This document shows, piece after piece, positions 23,315-36,499 of a stretch of DNA of 64,000 nt. The stretch is taken from the NCBI GenBank assembly GCA_022747635.1, contig JAKTNV010000005.1, forward strand, positions 35,946,336 to 36,010,335, in the 5' to 3' direction. This DNA is from Hetaerina americana (taxonomy: Eukaryota > Arthropoda > Insecta > Odonata > Calopterygidae). The stretch's first letter is position 1. Every line of letters starts with the position of its first letter. A model generated the notes under the pieces. The model was given only the letters and a program-made list of their open reading frames with translations. It ran no database searches and was not told the DNA's origin. A program made the position numbers and the translations under genes.

Positions 23315-23580
23315 TTGTTGGAAGAAATGCTATGGAGGCAGGAAAAGTGGATGAAGAAGGTAGTGACCGGCTGTGGGATGTTGAAGACTGTAATAGAGGG
23401 GGAGAATGTTAGGCAAACGAGGAAAGGGAAGGAACAGGATAGGAATGTTGAATGGGATGAAGGGAGGAAAAAGTACTTAGAGATGAAGAGGGACCTGATG
23501 TAGAGTAGGATGCTGGATTTTGTGTTTTGTTTGGAATCACAAAATATTTATTTAGTAGCTGTGTCCGTCTAAAAACCTAC
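23315..23580. repeat. Interspersed repeat, copy 2 (intact, no SINE)
   Basis: The reverse complement matches 1841-2097 joined to 2419-2432. At the position where copy 1 carries the SINE, this copy reads ctgcctccatagcatttc, a clean empty site. On its + strand the repeat is open for part of its length (to 23503), reading WRQEKWMKKVVTGCG and ending MKRDLM before a stop, but no domain is recognised and the copy 1 equivalent is not conserved as a frame. Both copies have AT-rich simple tails on the same side, compatible with a retrotransposed unit whose sense strand is + in copy 1 and - here. Confidence 0.8.
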
Positions 23581-23798
23581 GTCATCTCTGAGTACTTTCT
23601 ATGTAAATATAAAATTCCTACTCCAATTTCTGACAATGAGAACTCGGGAAATTGCAAATGCAAGTTGGTCAAATCACTTTTTTTTGAATCGGGAACATTT
23701 GACAGCTTCGGATCAAAGAAAAAATAAATTTTTGAAACTTGAAAGTAGAACTGTGAGAGAGGCTATCTATTTTGAGAATAAGTTAAACAAAAACCAAT

Positions 23799-23810
23799 AA
23801 GGGAAAGATA
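23799..23810. repeat. Left target duplication of palindromic element B
   Basis: aagggaaagata, matching aaggaaaagata at 24038-24049 with one difference. Confidence 0.72.
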
Positions 23811-24037
23811 GTGAGGGTGAAAGAAAGAGAAAAAAAAACTTTGCACTTCCACACACTTTTAATGTAACACGACCATGGTTTAGATGCTGCGCATCATCAC
23901 CTGGAGATGATGCGCAGCATCGAAACCATGGTTGTGTTATATTAAAAGTGTGTGGAAGTGCAAAGTTGTTTTTTTCTCTTTCTTTCACCCTCACCATGAA
24001 AGAATTCCACAAAGTTAAGCCTGAAACTGTTAGCTTT
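23811..24037 (+). mobile_element. Palindromic hammerhead element B (Penelope-related)
   Basis: Arms 23811-23899 and 23907-23995 are inverted repeats with a few mismatches and small indels, followed by a 42-nt tail (23996-24037) containing the ttccacaaagtt motif shared with elements A and C. The inner arm sequence (gcagcatcgaaaccatggt) and outer part (ggaagtgcaaagtt then caccctcac) match the hammerhead end of the Penelope-like copy at 56935-57025, so B belongs to that subfamily. Near the centre the CTGATGA box is damaged in both arms (ctggagatga on +, gtgatga on -), so self-cleavage is not expected. Flanked by a 12-bp direct repeat with one mismatch. Confidence 0.8.
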
Positions 24038-24049
24038 AAGGAAAAGATA
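24038..24049. repeat. Right target duplication of palindromic element B
   Basis: aaggaaaagata; see 23799-23810. Confidence 0.72.
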
Positions 24050-25730
24050 TTTGGAGCGGCAGATGCTAGGTCATACTTGTTGGGTCTGCAAACGAACCTG
24101 GAGTGGAGATGCTGGAACCAAAAGAGCCAGACGAAATTCGAGTCAACTCCCTGTGGTATAAAAAATTGAACGACATGGCTAGAGGAGCAAGTTACCTCAC
24201 CGATAACGTAGCTGTGAGGGTGAGCATATCTACAGAGGCTATGTGAATAAAGAAGGCAATGTTTACATATCGGAAGATATCCAAGAAGGAAACGCTGTAT
24301 ACGATTGAGTCATTGGGGAGAAAAAATCAGCACTCTTTCTGCTATCAGCTTCTTTGGGCGGTCTCGTAGACTAGAAAAACCGAACCGTTCAGAAAATGTT
24401 TTGAATAATAAGGGTAATAGGAGAATGAGACGAATGCTTGCAGCTTGAGGATAAAAAAGTACCAAAAACAGAATAAAACTAACATGGTAGTCAACGGTAG
24501 AAGAAGGGAAGACTACCATATAATACTGAGCAATGACTATTGAAAAGGAATTAAAGAAGATAGAGCTCGTTTAAAAAATATATTGGCAGTAATGGTAGAA
24601 GTAGGAGGGAGGTGGTTAGTAAAGTTGTCAAGTAGGAAAAACCTTGTCTCTTATCGGAAAATTCTGATTATAGCAAATACGTTAAACATGAAAGTAAAGG
24701 AAGACTAATCAAAAATGCCATTAAAACTTATGTATACAAACTACTTACGAGAGTGAAGGGAGTCATATCTACGGGGGCAAAGGATAAACAATAATATCAG
24801 TTGAAAATTACAAAAAATGAAAATGTGCTACTTCAGCAGAAACAAATAACGATAATAATAATGTGCTGATGGATTAAATAGATAAGAAATTCGACCGAAA
24901 ATGAAAAAATACAGTAAATTATATGAAGTAGTGCACTTGAGATGCATTGAATACTATATACTTCAACTGTATATACTTCAGGCACGGCTGGACAGTTAAA
25001 CAAAGTAAACTAAAAAGACTATTCACAAAGACTCCATAAAATCATCAACTAAATGTCACCAAACGTTAAAGAGAAAAGATGGAAATTCATTATGAGAATA
25101 TCCGAGAAAAGGATGGAATGGAGGTTATGACAAACCGTCATAGTGTTCATGACAATTGGCAATGATGATTTCTATTAAATTTTAGTACTTTAACCTAATT
25201 AACTTTCACCCAAACGGGTACATTTAGAGTTTTTAACTTAGTACCTTCCTTGCAATAATAAGCAATTGATTATTACTTAATACCCTGTCAAATGCAGTTA
25301 TTTCCTGTCAAGTCACTTCCTTGTTACCAAATCTGAAATGTCATTTTCATAAACGATGAACTTCATTGCGGAGATGCAAGTCAAAGATAAAATATTTATC
25401 AAAGGGTCAACCAGAGGCACATCAATCCCTATTTTATTACAAAAATCATGCATTATCACGAAATAAGTAAAGCTATCACTAAAATACCATCATTTTTGTA
25501 AAACTAATTTAGAGCATATTATTTGGTAGTCCAAATTTTTCACCTGGGTACAATAAATGTCAAGCATTAATTGATTCTAAACTTTACTAACTAACATCAA
25601 ACTTGGCAGAGTTGAAAAAAATATCTCCTTTACTTTTTTTAGATTTAATCCCTCAAATTGTCACTATATGAAATAGAAAAAAATCAACTCAATTGAATGT
25701 GCCTGAAAAAGACCTCCCTAAACTCCCTGC
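24050..25730. other. AT-rich unannotated DNA
   Basis: No supported gene. A 45-codon frame (24109-24246) has coding-like composition (EPKEPDEIRVNSLWYKK) but no recognised family and no splice evidence; it may be a remnant of an unknown element. Confidence 0.4.
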
Positions 25731-26600
25731 AGCAAGTTGACCATTTTCCCTGAATACCCGCCCCCCCATTTTCCTCGCCTTACCTACACGTACTTACTCA
25801 CCCCTTTGAGCCCTTTTTGTCCCCTAACAATCCCATACTCTTCATCCCTGCGTCTCATTTTATTTGCAGTAGAATCTCCGAAACCCCTCCTATTTTACCC
25901 CTTCCACGGGGCCCAACCCTTCCGGTGATGCCTCGGGGGATATTAATCCCCCAAACCATTGGATGCCCTCCGTGGGGGTCACCTCTTGCCCCGAGGACCG
26001 GGAGGTTATGCCCACAGACGTACAAAACCTCCGCCCGTCTAAACCCCCTCGAATCATCCCTTCACTCCCCTCGGTCTCCGCGCTTCCACATCCCCTTCGC
26101 TCCCTCTCCACCTCCCTTAGGACTTGGTAATGAGCTCCTTGTGATGGGCCTCCGAATGATGAAACCGCGAGCGGGAGCGGATGTGTTAGGAATGGTTTTG
26201 GTAATGTTCGAGCCGGTTGCCAGGGACGGGGGGGAAGAGTGAGAGGAGGGCAGAGATGGAGATGGGGTAGGCAGGCGAGGGAGGGGACGTCATTTGACGA
26301 GGGGATGTGAGGGAGGACGAATTGGGGATGGGGTACGGGGGAGGAATGGATAGAGGGGCGAGAGAAGCCGAGAGGTAGACGGGTGGAGTGGGGCGACGAG
26401 GGACCGACGATTCCGCGTGATTCCTCTCTCGCTCCTCCCTCCCCTGTTCACAATCCTACCTCTCTCCACTACCCACACCATGGCGCTCGTGCAGTAATAC
26501 TCTCTCTCTCTCAAGGCGCGACGGTCGCTCAATTACCCATCCACCGTGTCTCATTGCCACTCCTCGTTCCCACTTTCGTCCCCGAGATAATAATAATGAT
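25731..26600. other. GC-rich island, C/T-rich then G/A-rich
   Basis: The + strand is pyrimidine-rich from about 25.73 to 26.11 kb, G-rich from about 26.15 to 26.40 kb, then C/T-rich again to 26.58 kb. A (CT)n run occurs near 26500. Open frames are low complexity. Possible CpG-island-type regulatory DNA. Confidence 0.55.
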
Positions 26601-27640
26601 AAAAAAGGATTGTAATCAGGGAATTGCAGTTCAGTGCTAGGGGAATAAGGAAGATTTTGGACGAGGGATGATCGAGATTAATGCGGGTAGGAGAGTGCGG
26701 CTTTATGAATCAACAGTTTCCCATCATTTTCCTTTAATAATCGGCGAGGGAATAATCATTTGAACCACTCCCGGGCACATATGCTTTTGTGAGTTGATTA
26801 ATTCAATTAAAAAGATGCTTCTTTATTAAAAACAGATTCTGCTCACCCGTATGAAGGAAATAAATTAACGCCATGAAAACTGAGTGGATATGCGTAATTT
26901 ATGAGAAAAATTGTAGTTTAACAAGTTCTTTAATTGAATGTTTGAGCATAAGGTGAACAGGAATATCTGAATGCCTAATTTGATTATAAGAAAGAGATAA
27001 ATTTAAATGTATTGCCAACGTGCCTTCCAGTTCGTATTTTCAATATAAATATTGGGAATTTAAAAAGAGTTTATTCAAATTTCGCTCAAAATTTTACCAA
27101 ATGGTGGTAACAGATGGTACTCCCCTTTTTTCTGAACTCATTTTGGAGTAAAATTAGATATTTTTAGTGACAATATATTCACTGGTGAACAGCCTAAAAC
27201 CATTGTGAGTTAAATGAAGTTCAAGAAAAAAATTTTTGCATGACTTTTTCAATTAAATATCTTTGATCTCATGGTCTTCATTCGACGGGATCATATTATC
27301 GGGCCGATGCTATGAAAATACTTCTCCGTAACTAAATTATAAATATTTAATTCGATATCTGGTCTTAGTTGTTAGAAAACTAAATATGTGATCTAAATTT
27401 ACAGCTGAACCCCTTTTAATAATCTCACCTCCTGACGATATATATTTTACCTAGTAGAGGATCTTTTCGTGATGTGAACTCCCGCATCATGGCAGCAATT
27501 GAAAACCTTATTTTTTTCCTTTAACCTTTTTTTATGAGCTCATTGAAATCCCTACCATTTTTCGAGCGGTGTCGTCCGACATTGAATGCCCAGAATTACT
27601 AAAAAGGTACTTGCAAAAACAAACAACAGAGGTTTACCAT
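26601..27640. other. AT-rich unannotated DNA
   Basis: Nothing recognisable. Confidence 0.5.
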
Positions 27641-28370
27641 TTATTATTATTATCTGCCATCCTTGCCTTTGCATAATCTCTCCAAAAATCACGCGACCTT
27701 CTCCTTCGCGGAACCTCTCCCCCTCCGCCTCCACTTCAAACCCCCTCCGTCCCCACATCCCTCTGCCTGCGATCTCTGCAACTGACATTCCCATTTCGAA
27801 TCAGACTCCCCGGCGACGGAGGCCATGATTCGCCACCTCCCCGCCTACTCCCCTCGCACACACTCACACTCACTCTCACACCAAACCATCTCTCTCTCTC
27901 GCCTCATCCTATCGTCCCGGATCCCAACCGCACTCAATTTCCGCGGCCCTCTCACCCTTTCCCACACAGTTTACCCCCTGAGAAACCCTCGTGCTTATCA
28001 GTTCCGCTCACCTCACCCGCGCGTTTTCCACTCCACTCCACATAGCTAGCTATCTCTCACCCCCGCCCCCACCCTACCCTTGCTCCTTCACCCTCGTCTC
28101 ACCGCGCCTTCCCTCTTCCTTAACCTGTTCCAACGTTTCTTCATCCTCCTTCCAGTCTGCGTCTCCTCCCCATCGTCTTTCGCTCTTCTTGTAGTACCCC
28201 TCCGACAGCATTCCAGCACTCTTCCCTCTGTCCCCGCAATCTCCCCCGCGAGTCCCCGCCCCATCTTGTCCTCATCCTCGTTTCTTTCTGGTAGTCGCTG
28301 CGTACGACGTTATCCTCAATCAATCCCATCCCGTTGCGGGGGAGAAATTGCACTCCGCTGAGGAAGTATT
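27641..28370. other. Pyrimidine-rich GC island
   Basis: C/T-rich + strand with cactcacactcactctcaca near 27860 and scattered CpGs. Open frames are Pro/Ser-rich artefacts. Confidence 0.55.
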
Positions 28371-30180
28371 CCCTCAATCATATGGATAGCGTCAAGAAGG
28401 CAATCGTCAAACGGGATGCATTAATACCGTTGTGAATGAAGTGGAATGAGTAACTCACAAGAAGCTGACCTGAAAAGCCTACCACCTAAGGATATAATTA
28501 CTCTTTGGAGTAGGTATACCAATTATCTAATGGCACGATTAGTTTGCATGAATTTTTAATTTATTGCGTTTTTGAAACACTTTTAAAAACTAAGTCGTGC
28601 AGTTCAGTTATCTTGTGTATATCTTTCACATCTAACATTTTCTTTGACTATGAAGATGGGTATTTTTAAACACGAACTATTATACAACGTTTTTAGAATG
28701 TGATTAATCATTATATTAGTTTAAACTTTGCACTATAAGCTAGAATTCAACTATTTTATTTATTTCTGCTACACCATTTTAATTATTTACTCTTCTCCGT
28801 GAATGGCCATAACTTCTGCGGTCCTGTCACATATCAAAACAGGTCACCCATGTGTGTGCCTCACTATATTTTTGTACAATTTGTGCATTTTTATGTATAC
28901 ACTTTAATTATTTTTCTCCAACCATTCCCATTTCTCGACATCAAATAGTTATTTATACGTAAGTACACATTAATGTCTAAAAGACTAGTGTCCTAACATC
29001 CCTGGCACAAGCACTTGCGGCGGCTTGAAGGGGGGTTGCGCAGGTGTATTCAGAAAGCTGATGTTGGCAACAAATGCTTTTCTTGACTTATTGCGCCATT
29101 AATTATGCATTGCAACTTGATTTTTTTAACCTAAACTATTCATTCGAGCACTACTTACATATTCGTTTAATATCCGTAACAATTTCAAACACCTGTCAGC
29201 AATAGATGAACAATTACAAAAGATATACGCAGAGACAAGTTAAAAAAACAGATCGGGTTTATAATAAACAGAGTATGGGAAATTGCGAAATGAGCAATGA
29301 TTTTTATTGATGAATATCCGTCAATCTAGAGTTTAAACATTTGTAGATGGAGCACAAAGAAAATGATTGATCACTGTACCTCAAAAAATTCTTGGGGCTT
29401 TTGATGTAATTCAATTCTATCTTCCACTCTGCTTGTTTTGCCTTAAATATTCGTTCTCATTCGAAGCACGAGTGTTTCACTATTCGCATCTTCATTCCGC
29501 GTCTGTATTCCTACCTTTCTTTTCGACGATGATTTATTGACTCATGCACTTCGATTGGCCCTCATTTTTCCTTTAATTTCTTCCCTGTAAATTCTTCTCC
29601 TTGTTTATCTCAATCAAATATTCCCTTTATGGAACATCTCGATCAAAGAGGGCATCCATTTAATAAGGATACAGAATGATCTGTAGCACGTTGAATAAGT
29701 AAAATATACCCTTAACTAAGACTCTTGGAAGCCTTCCTTAGAACGCTACATAAGTAATAGTAAAAACATATATGATAGCTATTTGAAATCAGTATTATAC
29801 AATTGTAACATTGTTGCCTGAATTCCCATAATTTGCAAGGTTCCAGGTATCTTATCCATTATCATTTTGGTAAAGACTTAATTTAAGAATAACAATAAGT
29901 CAGAAAACTAAATAAAAATTATTCTGCGTTGAGTTTAATAAATTATTTATTGCCTACTTTATGGGAAAAATCAAGGGAAAATATGCACCTGCAGCTATGC
30001 TCATCTACCCAATTGAGTCAAGCGTATATTTTACGGATGCTACTATGCTATTTGGGAAGCTCAAACATCGTTTATCTAACGTAGTTATTTGGTTCTCAAT
30101 CGAATTCCGCCCCTCCACTTCACAAAGGAGATTGAATAGCGGAGATCACCTTCTGTTTTCCTTTCCCCCTCCGACGTGAG
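28371..30180. other. AT-rich unannotated DNA
   Basis: Nothing recognisable beyond a short GC-richer patch at 29000-29045. Confidence 0.5.
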
Positions 30181-30830
30181 CACAGAATTACTTCGTTAAT
30201 CTCGGCGTATAGAAACAGAGCACGTTTCTCGGCAATATTCGTGGTACACGCAAGAGATTCCTCTCTTTTTTATTCCGAGTGCTCGAAATGACGCCCTCGG
30301 GTTAGTAATCACGTAACTCGGCGGCGCTATAAACACCATTTTTCCCAACAAAGGGAGGAGAAGAACCCTCCGCTCCACGATGAATTCTCCGCCGAAAATA
30401 CGCCAGGAAACAAAGCAAACGCGGAATGCAGCGGCGTGCATTGCGTGGTGAATAAATAACGAGGGTGTGGCCAGGTGATAGCCTAAGGGTCACGGGAGAA
30501 GGCGAAGGGCGATGCGGGAGGGCAGGGATGGGGGAGGGAGTGGGGCGAGCTGAGGGCAGTGTGTGCGGGGCTGTGGGAGTACGAGGGGTTGGAGAGGGAC
30601 GAAAGCAGCAACAAAGAGTGTTGCTTGCAGATTAGAATCCCTGTCGCTGAGACAGCGTTGGGTGTCGTTCGGAAGACTAGGCGACAGTTGCGGGCGTAAG
30701 CAGCGCACTCTATCGGATGCAAAAGAAGCGCCGCTTTAATTAAAGCTCTCGCCTTTGTCCCAATCACCCCACCCGATTCTTCCACTCTCTCGTCCGCCAC
30801 CCCTTCGCTTCCCTCTGAATCCATCCTCTC
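30181..30830. other. CpG-containing GC-rich island
   Basis: CpG-rich from about 30.18 to 30.45 kb (gcggcggcgct type motifs near 30320, gcagcggcgtgcat near 30430), then G/A-rich to about 30.60 kb. Minus-strand frames of 63-113 codons overlap in different phases and show no domain. Plausible promoter region; not proven. Confidence 0.5.
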
Positions 30831-31160
30831 ATCAGGCTATAGTTTCTTATGGGTGCATTTTTTATGCAAAAGATATTATATAGAAGCCTTCTTGAAACTT
30901 ATACCTTAGTTATCTTCAAAGGTGATTAATTTTTGTAGTCAAGAATTATTTATTATTTTATTCTTTATAATCACATAGTAAAACATATGTTTGAATACTT
31001 TTTCGAGCATAAGTTAAACACCAAACGTTTTAAAGAGGTTTAAAGAGGACCCTCACGTATAAAAATAAAATGGAATATTTACAAGCAGCAGTAATTTATT
31101 TGAAAAGACAATTTATGTATTTTTATATAAAATTACCCCAAACTATTTGGTACTATCAGG
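30831..31160. other. AT-rich unannotated DNA
   Basis: Nothing recognisable. Confidence 0.5.
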
Positions 31161-31207
31161 ATAAATAAATAAATAAATAAAAAATAAATAAATAAATAAA
31201 TAAATAA

Positions 31208-31266
<59 letters not shown>
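31161..31266. repeat. (AAAT)n followed by (AT)n microsatellite
   Basis: About 50 bp of AAAT units then about 55 bp of AT units. Confidence 0.95.
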
Positions 31267-31268
<2 letters not shown>

Positions 31269-34200
31269 ATATAATTCCTAAGAAAATAAGAAATACTTAA
31301 AACATTTGAGAGAAGGCTGAGTCTTGTCGTAGGAGTTGAGATAGCGGCTCTAGGCACCATTTTGAAATACTGAGTCCCAATTTTATTCAGCATTCCAACT
31401 ACTCTTTTGTTTTGAACGAATTTAACTTTAACCTCTATCCTTTCAAAGGATTCTATATTCATTTTATGACTCACTAGCATAATTCAATACCGTTGAGGAG
31501 AAATAACTGCAAGTTTTTGAAGTGCTCAAAAACAAAAAATCAATGGATGAAAATATGCCTGCTTTTGTTGTAAGTAGGAAGAATAAAGACATCACCTTTT
31601 CTTGTACGCGAGTGTTGATGGCTAAAACGTTAAAAATAATGTTAAAGGAAACTGGCATAAAGTTTAGAAAAAATGTTCACGGAGAATCGTCTCGTGTTTT
31701 TATGTTCGGCACAGAATATTAGTAACTCCAGTAATTGATTCTCTTAATAAACATAAGACGAATAAAGCATATGAATTAACACGTAATGAACGGTTTTATT
31801 GCCATCTTCACAGACTTAGTGAATAAAGTTATAAATGAGACCAATGTAGACATAAGATAATTTTCTTTTAAAAGGTTGAGTTCAGTTTAGTACGTTCATT
31901 CCATGCATTTTGTTGGTACATAAGCCTTTGATCAGGCTGTCGTCTATAATAAAACGTTTTCCATCAAACTTTTTTCCAACAATTAAAAAGCATTTAAGTA
32001 TAAAAATCACATTGGCATTTGTGAACATGACTTTTTTAAGGGATGAAGAATATTTATGACACAATGTAAGTAGCCAGACCTATGATTTCAAAAATGTGCG
32101 AAATTATTGCTTAAAAGTTACCTGGAAAATTTAAAGTAAAATTTAAGAATTTTCACCCTCCACTCTACTACGACATTTTTAATTTCAAATATAATAATTC
32201 CAAAAGTTTATTCCAAAAACTGACATCAACTGCTGGCGCACAAAACCTGACCACATAATAATACTTTTTTTCCGGGTCCCCTAAGGGATTCCGAATGAGC
32301 CCCTCCCTGTTTTCACCTGTCCCCATTCCTCTTACGCAATGCTACAAAGTACGGAGGAAGAAACTAATCTTTCCTGAATTGGTCCATGGTTGATTTCCCA
32401 AACACGGAGGAAGCACTAAAAAAGGCAATCCAAGAAAGGAGGAAACAACGTTGAGAGGAAAGAGAATCGAAAAGAGAAATAATTTCGAGAGGGCGAAATT
32501 AGGGAGAAAAAAGGGTTGGTGTCGTGTTAAGGATGGAGCTCCGCATATATTATGCCTCAATTCTTTGTCTCCACTTTTGCCATCGCAGACGAATTCCAAT
32601 TGAAGCAGATGGTATGATGGACATGAGATATAATAATAAAAATACTGTTGCAAATATTTTTTTTTAATTTTTCACCCGATGAAAAACCAGTTATTTTCTT
32701 CTCTTCATTAATTCACTGAAATACGTTCTCTTGAATAACCATGCGACCAATAAAATTACTGAGGTGTTTTAACGGAAAAATTTGTCCTCTTTCAAAAAAT
32801 TAATGCAAAATAGCCTATATAAATTTATTCTAACAAGTGGTTTCTTTCTAAATAAGATTGATCTTTTTTCGCTTCACATTTTTAGGATTGGTATTTAACT
32901 TTCAGGTACTTACTTGTCTTTACTAGTAAATTCCGTTGTTGCTATTTTCAGATGATTATCCTCATTATTTAGGTTCACTTTTTTAACAAGTATTGAAAAT
33001 AATAAGTTGGTACGTTTTCGAATTGGTATTTGTAATTTTTCTTTTTTACTGCCTTATTTTGTTAACGTTACACTGGAAAATATTATGAAATAGTTTTTTA
33101 ATCCTTCAGTTACGAATGCAACCACTCTTTGGTTTCAGTTATGTTTCGTGTTAAAGTTGTTACTTGTTATACGTCGAAAGAAAACTTACGAAAAAAATAT
33201 ATGATGGTGACTAAAAAGTGATGCAACTTTCAATTAGATATCCTCTGGATTCTGAATTAAACCTTATGAAAATAACCTTTTATGAAAATGTTTCCTCGAG
33301 TATTTAGAGTATTAGTTAAACTAGAAATCTGATAGTTTAGCGCTGTTGAATAACAATATGTATCTAATTAATTTTCAAGAAAAGAAAGTGTTTGTGGATT
33401 TATTTTACCAAAAGAAAAAATCATTTTGGCCAAAAAAGGCTTTGAAATAATTTGTCAAAAAAATATGGGCTGCCCACAGATGTGTTTGAGAAAAATGTAC
33501 ACCCAGTTAAAGATTTTACATCTATATAAATTTCAGACGAAAGCGAGGTGTTACGAAAATTTGTGGAAAATATGGAATTTTCTTTCAAAATATTCCTTTT
33601 GGTACTTCCACATATACGATTTTATCAGCAGATCTCGACATCCATTCTCATTGATGACATTATATTGCACTACATTTTAAAACTAGTTACTTTTATATTC
33701 ACTTGTTCTAACTGCGCGCATATACTTGGAATAGTAAAGTATTATTTAAATAGTGTTTAAAGGAGTAAATACGTGTATTCCTATGTATTTCTTTCAGATA
33801 TACCTACTCCATAGCTTCAAAAACCTATCAACTTCGTTTATATCGCCACAATCTTCCTTTAGCAAAGCAAATAACAACGCATAATATTTGAATTCAGCAG
33901 GATCCTTATCCCTGCAAAAAGTGAAACACAAATGGTTTGGGACTCGGAGTTCACAATAAATACAAGTATGCTACATACACAGGAGTAGTGTATACTGTAC
34001 TTTTATACCCCGTCAGGACCTTGCGTCCAAATAATATTTCCGCTCTGGTGTCTCCATAACAAATCATTTATCTTTCTGAGAAGCATGTCTTGCATCATAT
34101 AAGCTTTTCTCGGGAGTGTTTATTAACCGCGCGACGTTTCTATGGCGTTATTTGATTACTCCTTCTCCCTTTGCTCCACTACATTTCAAACTACACATTG

Positions 34201-36499
34201 GTCGATTCGATTATGATTACGTCTTTGACAAGAAACTTAATTCAATTACAAAATCTGTGAGATTGGTAATTGGATTTGAAGGCTATGAAGTGTTTTTGAA
34301 AAGATATAATGTCATGTTAAAAGCATGAAATATTTCATAACAAATAGCAATTCAGTTTTTTCCCCAGTAACTGATTTCCTGTAAGGGATATATTACCTTC
34401 TTTAATAATGAGTTTGAACTCATGGCATTATTTTTTCTGGATCAAACCTTTACTTACATAATTTCTGAGAAATTTCTTACGCTAATGAGATTTTAAAAGA
34501 CATTCCCAAGGATAGTTTGCGACATGGCATTGATCTACAATCGTATTAGCGATTTTATGTGGAAAAACCCACAAGAGAAAGAACATGTTTTCTTCATATT
34601 TTCATTTTTCATCACGATAAGTCATTGAAAGATTATTCAAATGTATATTGTATAGAGATTTCAAATGAATCAAATATGATACAATCACGAGATGTAATTG
34701 GGGTGATCATAGCTGCACATTATAACGGTGAAAAGATAGACACTGGTATTGGCTACAGTTTCATGCGCCGACAATGACAATAAAAAAACCCAGACATATA
34801 TATTAGCTTCATTACGCCATTTTCAAAATCAATTTGAAATATACTCAAAGAATTTCATAATTATTAGTATACCATATTAATGATTTAGTAGTAATGTTTA
34901 TTTAGAACGTTCATAAATTAAACATGGATTAAAAATCGAAGACAATAGAAAGATATGATATCCAAAAAAAACCTAACACCTAAATTATTATGAAATACAC
35001 TGTCGGATGAAATTTGGATCACATAATTCATTAAGTGCACATTTACCAAATTAGCCAGGAAAAAATCTGGAAGCGTTTTACCTTTTAAGGAATAGAAATT
35101 CGGGGCCTTGAATAAGTGAGTCTCAAAGAAGATGCGTATGACGTTACCTCTTTTCGGAAGAGGTATGTCTCAAAATGCTCGGGTATGCTCTATAAGGATC
35201 GATTAGAGTTCATAGCGGATAGACCTCTATTTGCTAAATCAGCATTAATTAGAATACTAGGTGCTAAACGAGAAGTCTCGTTTAGCGCCTAGTATTCTAA
35301 TTTTAATAAACATGATATTAAAACAATAATCGAGAGTTCCGATAGAAATTACGGGGATGCCATTGAATAACATAAACTATATAACATAAATAACATAATA
35401 GCTAATAAACTAGGTGTATTTTGACTCGGACATACATATTACTGGTAAATATTTAGTCATAACTTAGAATTAAATGAAAACTTGTGTTTCCTTTTGACTT
35501 CAAAGATATACGAATATTTTAAACTCTATAGATAAAAACGTTTTAATCCAAAACATGACAAAGTTATTTCCACATTTTCCCAATGCAATGTTGATATTTC
35601 ATTAAAATTTCAAGAGGAAAATATTAAATACACAATTCGAGAATTTTTCTGAATGGCAAAAATGCTATCCTTATTTCAATATTTGGGAAAATAATTGATA
35701 ACCAAGTCTTGAAAATGTTATCTCAATTAATATTAATCCATTGCAGAGCCTCAATAGAAATTAATACAACTGACTCAACTCTCATGAAACCTCTTCACCA
35801 AAAGTTTAGCAAATAGTGCATCTTAATTCAGGGGAGTTCTATGCATTACCATCGAAATAGTGATCTGCGGTAACTTGCATCATGCAAGCGATTTCATATA
35901 CAGGGATTCTCGTAGATTTAGTCATCCCATTCAAAATGCGGCACAGAAATTCCACTTCAAAAGTTTTCTCCTCAAAGCTACTTTTCAGATCGTTAATAAA
36001 TCATCTGAACTCGTCCGTCTACCTATGTTCTTATCCATCTATCTAACTTTTTTTGCATGCTGAACTTTCTTTACTTGCGCCAAACATACTCGTTAGTACA
36101 TATCATTAGGTAAAAAACGTTTTACAATCGTATGCATTTGCATACCATTTCTCTCAACTTCGGAGAAAATTTCACGATTCTAAGTTCTTTCAAATCACTC
36201 GGTGCAATGCCAATATCAATTCCAATGTCAATATCAATACCCTCAACCAATCAGATAGTAAACGGATACAGGCACATCCTACATTTGATTCCGAAGAGGA
36301 ATCGTGATCAAAAATGAGATCCCAATTGTAATTAGTGCTAAAAAACTGAGATCAAATAAGGCACTTTTTCTAACAAACCTCTCTCTTTCTTATTTACTCC
36401 AAATGTTTCTTCGCACTGTCTATCGAATAATTTGATTTATCTAAACTTCTCTTCTCGGTACCGCCATCTCACACTTCTCACTCCTACCACACTTTTGGT
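31267..36499. other. AT-rich stretch without supported genes
   Basis: About 5.2 kb. Apart from the hairpin at 35247-35302 and a short tandem-like caatatcaat array near 36211-36240, no repeat, RNA gene or domain-bearing frame was seen. Short frames such as 31522-31722 (66 codons) have no recognisable family. Confidence 0.45.
35247..35302. repeat. Near-perfect hairpin palindrome, 27-bp arms
   Basis: Arm 35247-35273 and arm 35276-35302 are inverted repeats with a single T-G wobble and a 2-nt centre. The inner 13 bp (gtgctaaacgaga) recur once at 39267-39279. The loop is too short for a typical microRNA precursor; it could be a compact inverted-repeat element or an inverted duplication. Confidence 0.88.

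Noticed and set aside
24109..24246. 45-codon frame starting MLEPKEPDEIRVNSLWYKKL
   Set aside because: Composition looks coding-like, but it is short, has no splice signals I can defend and no known family.
35247..35302. microRNA precursor
   Set aside because: The two-nucleotide loop and near-perfect symmetry do not fit a microRNA hairpin.
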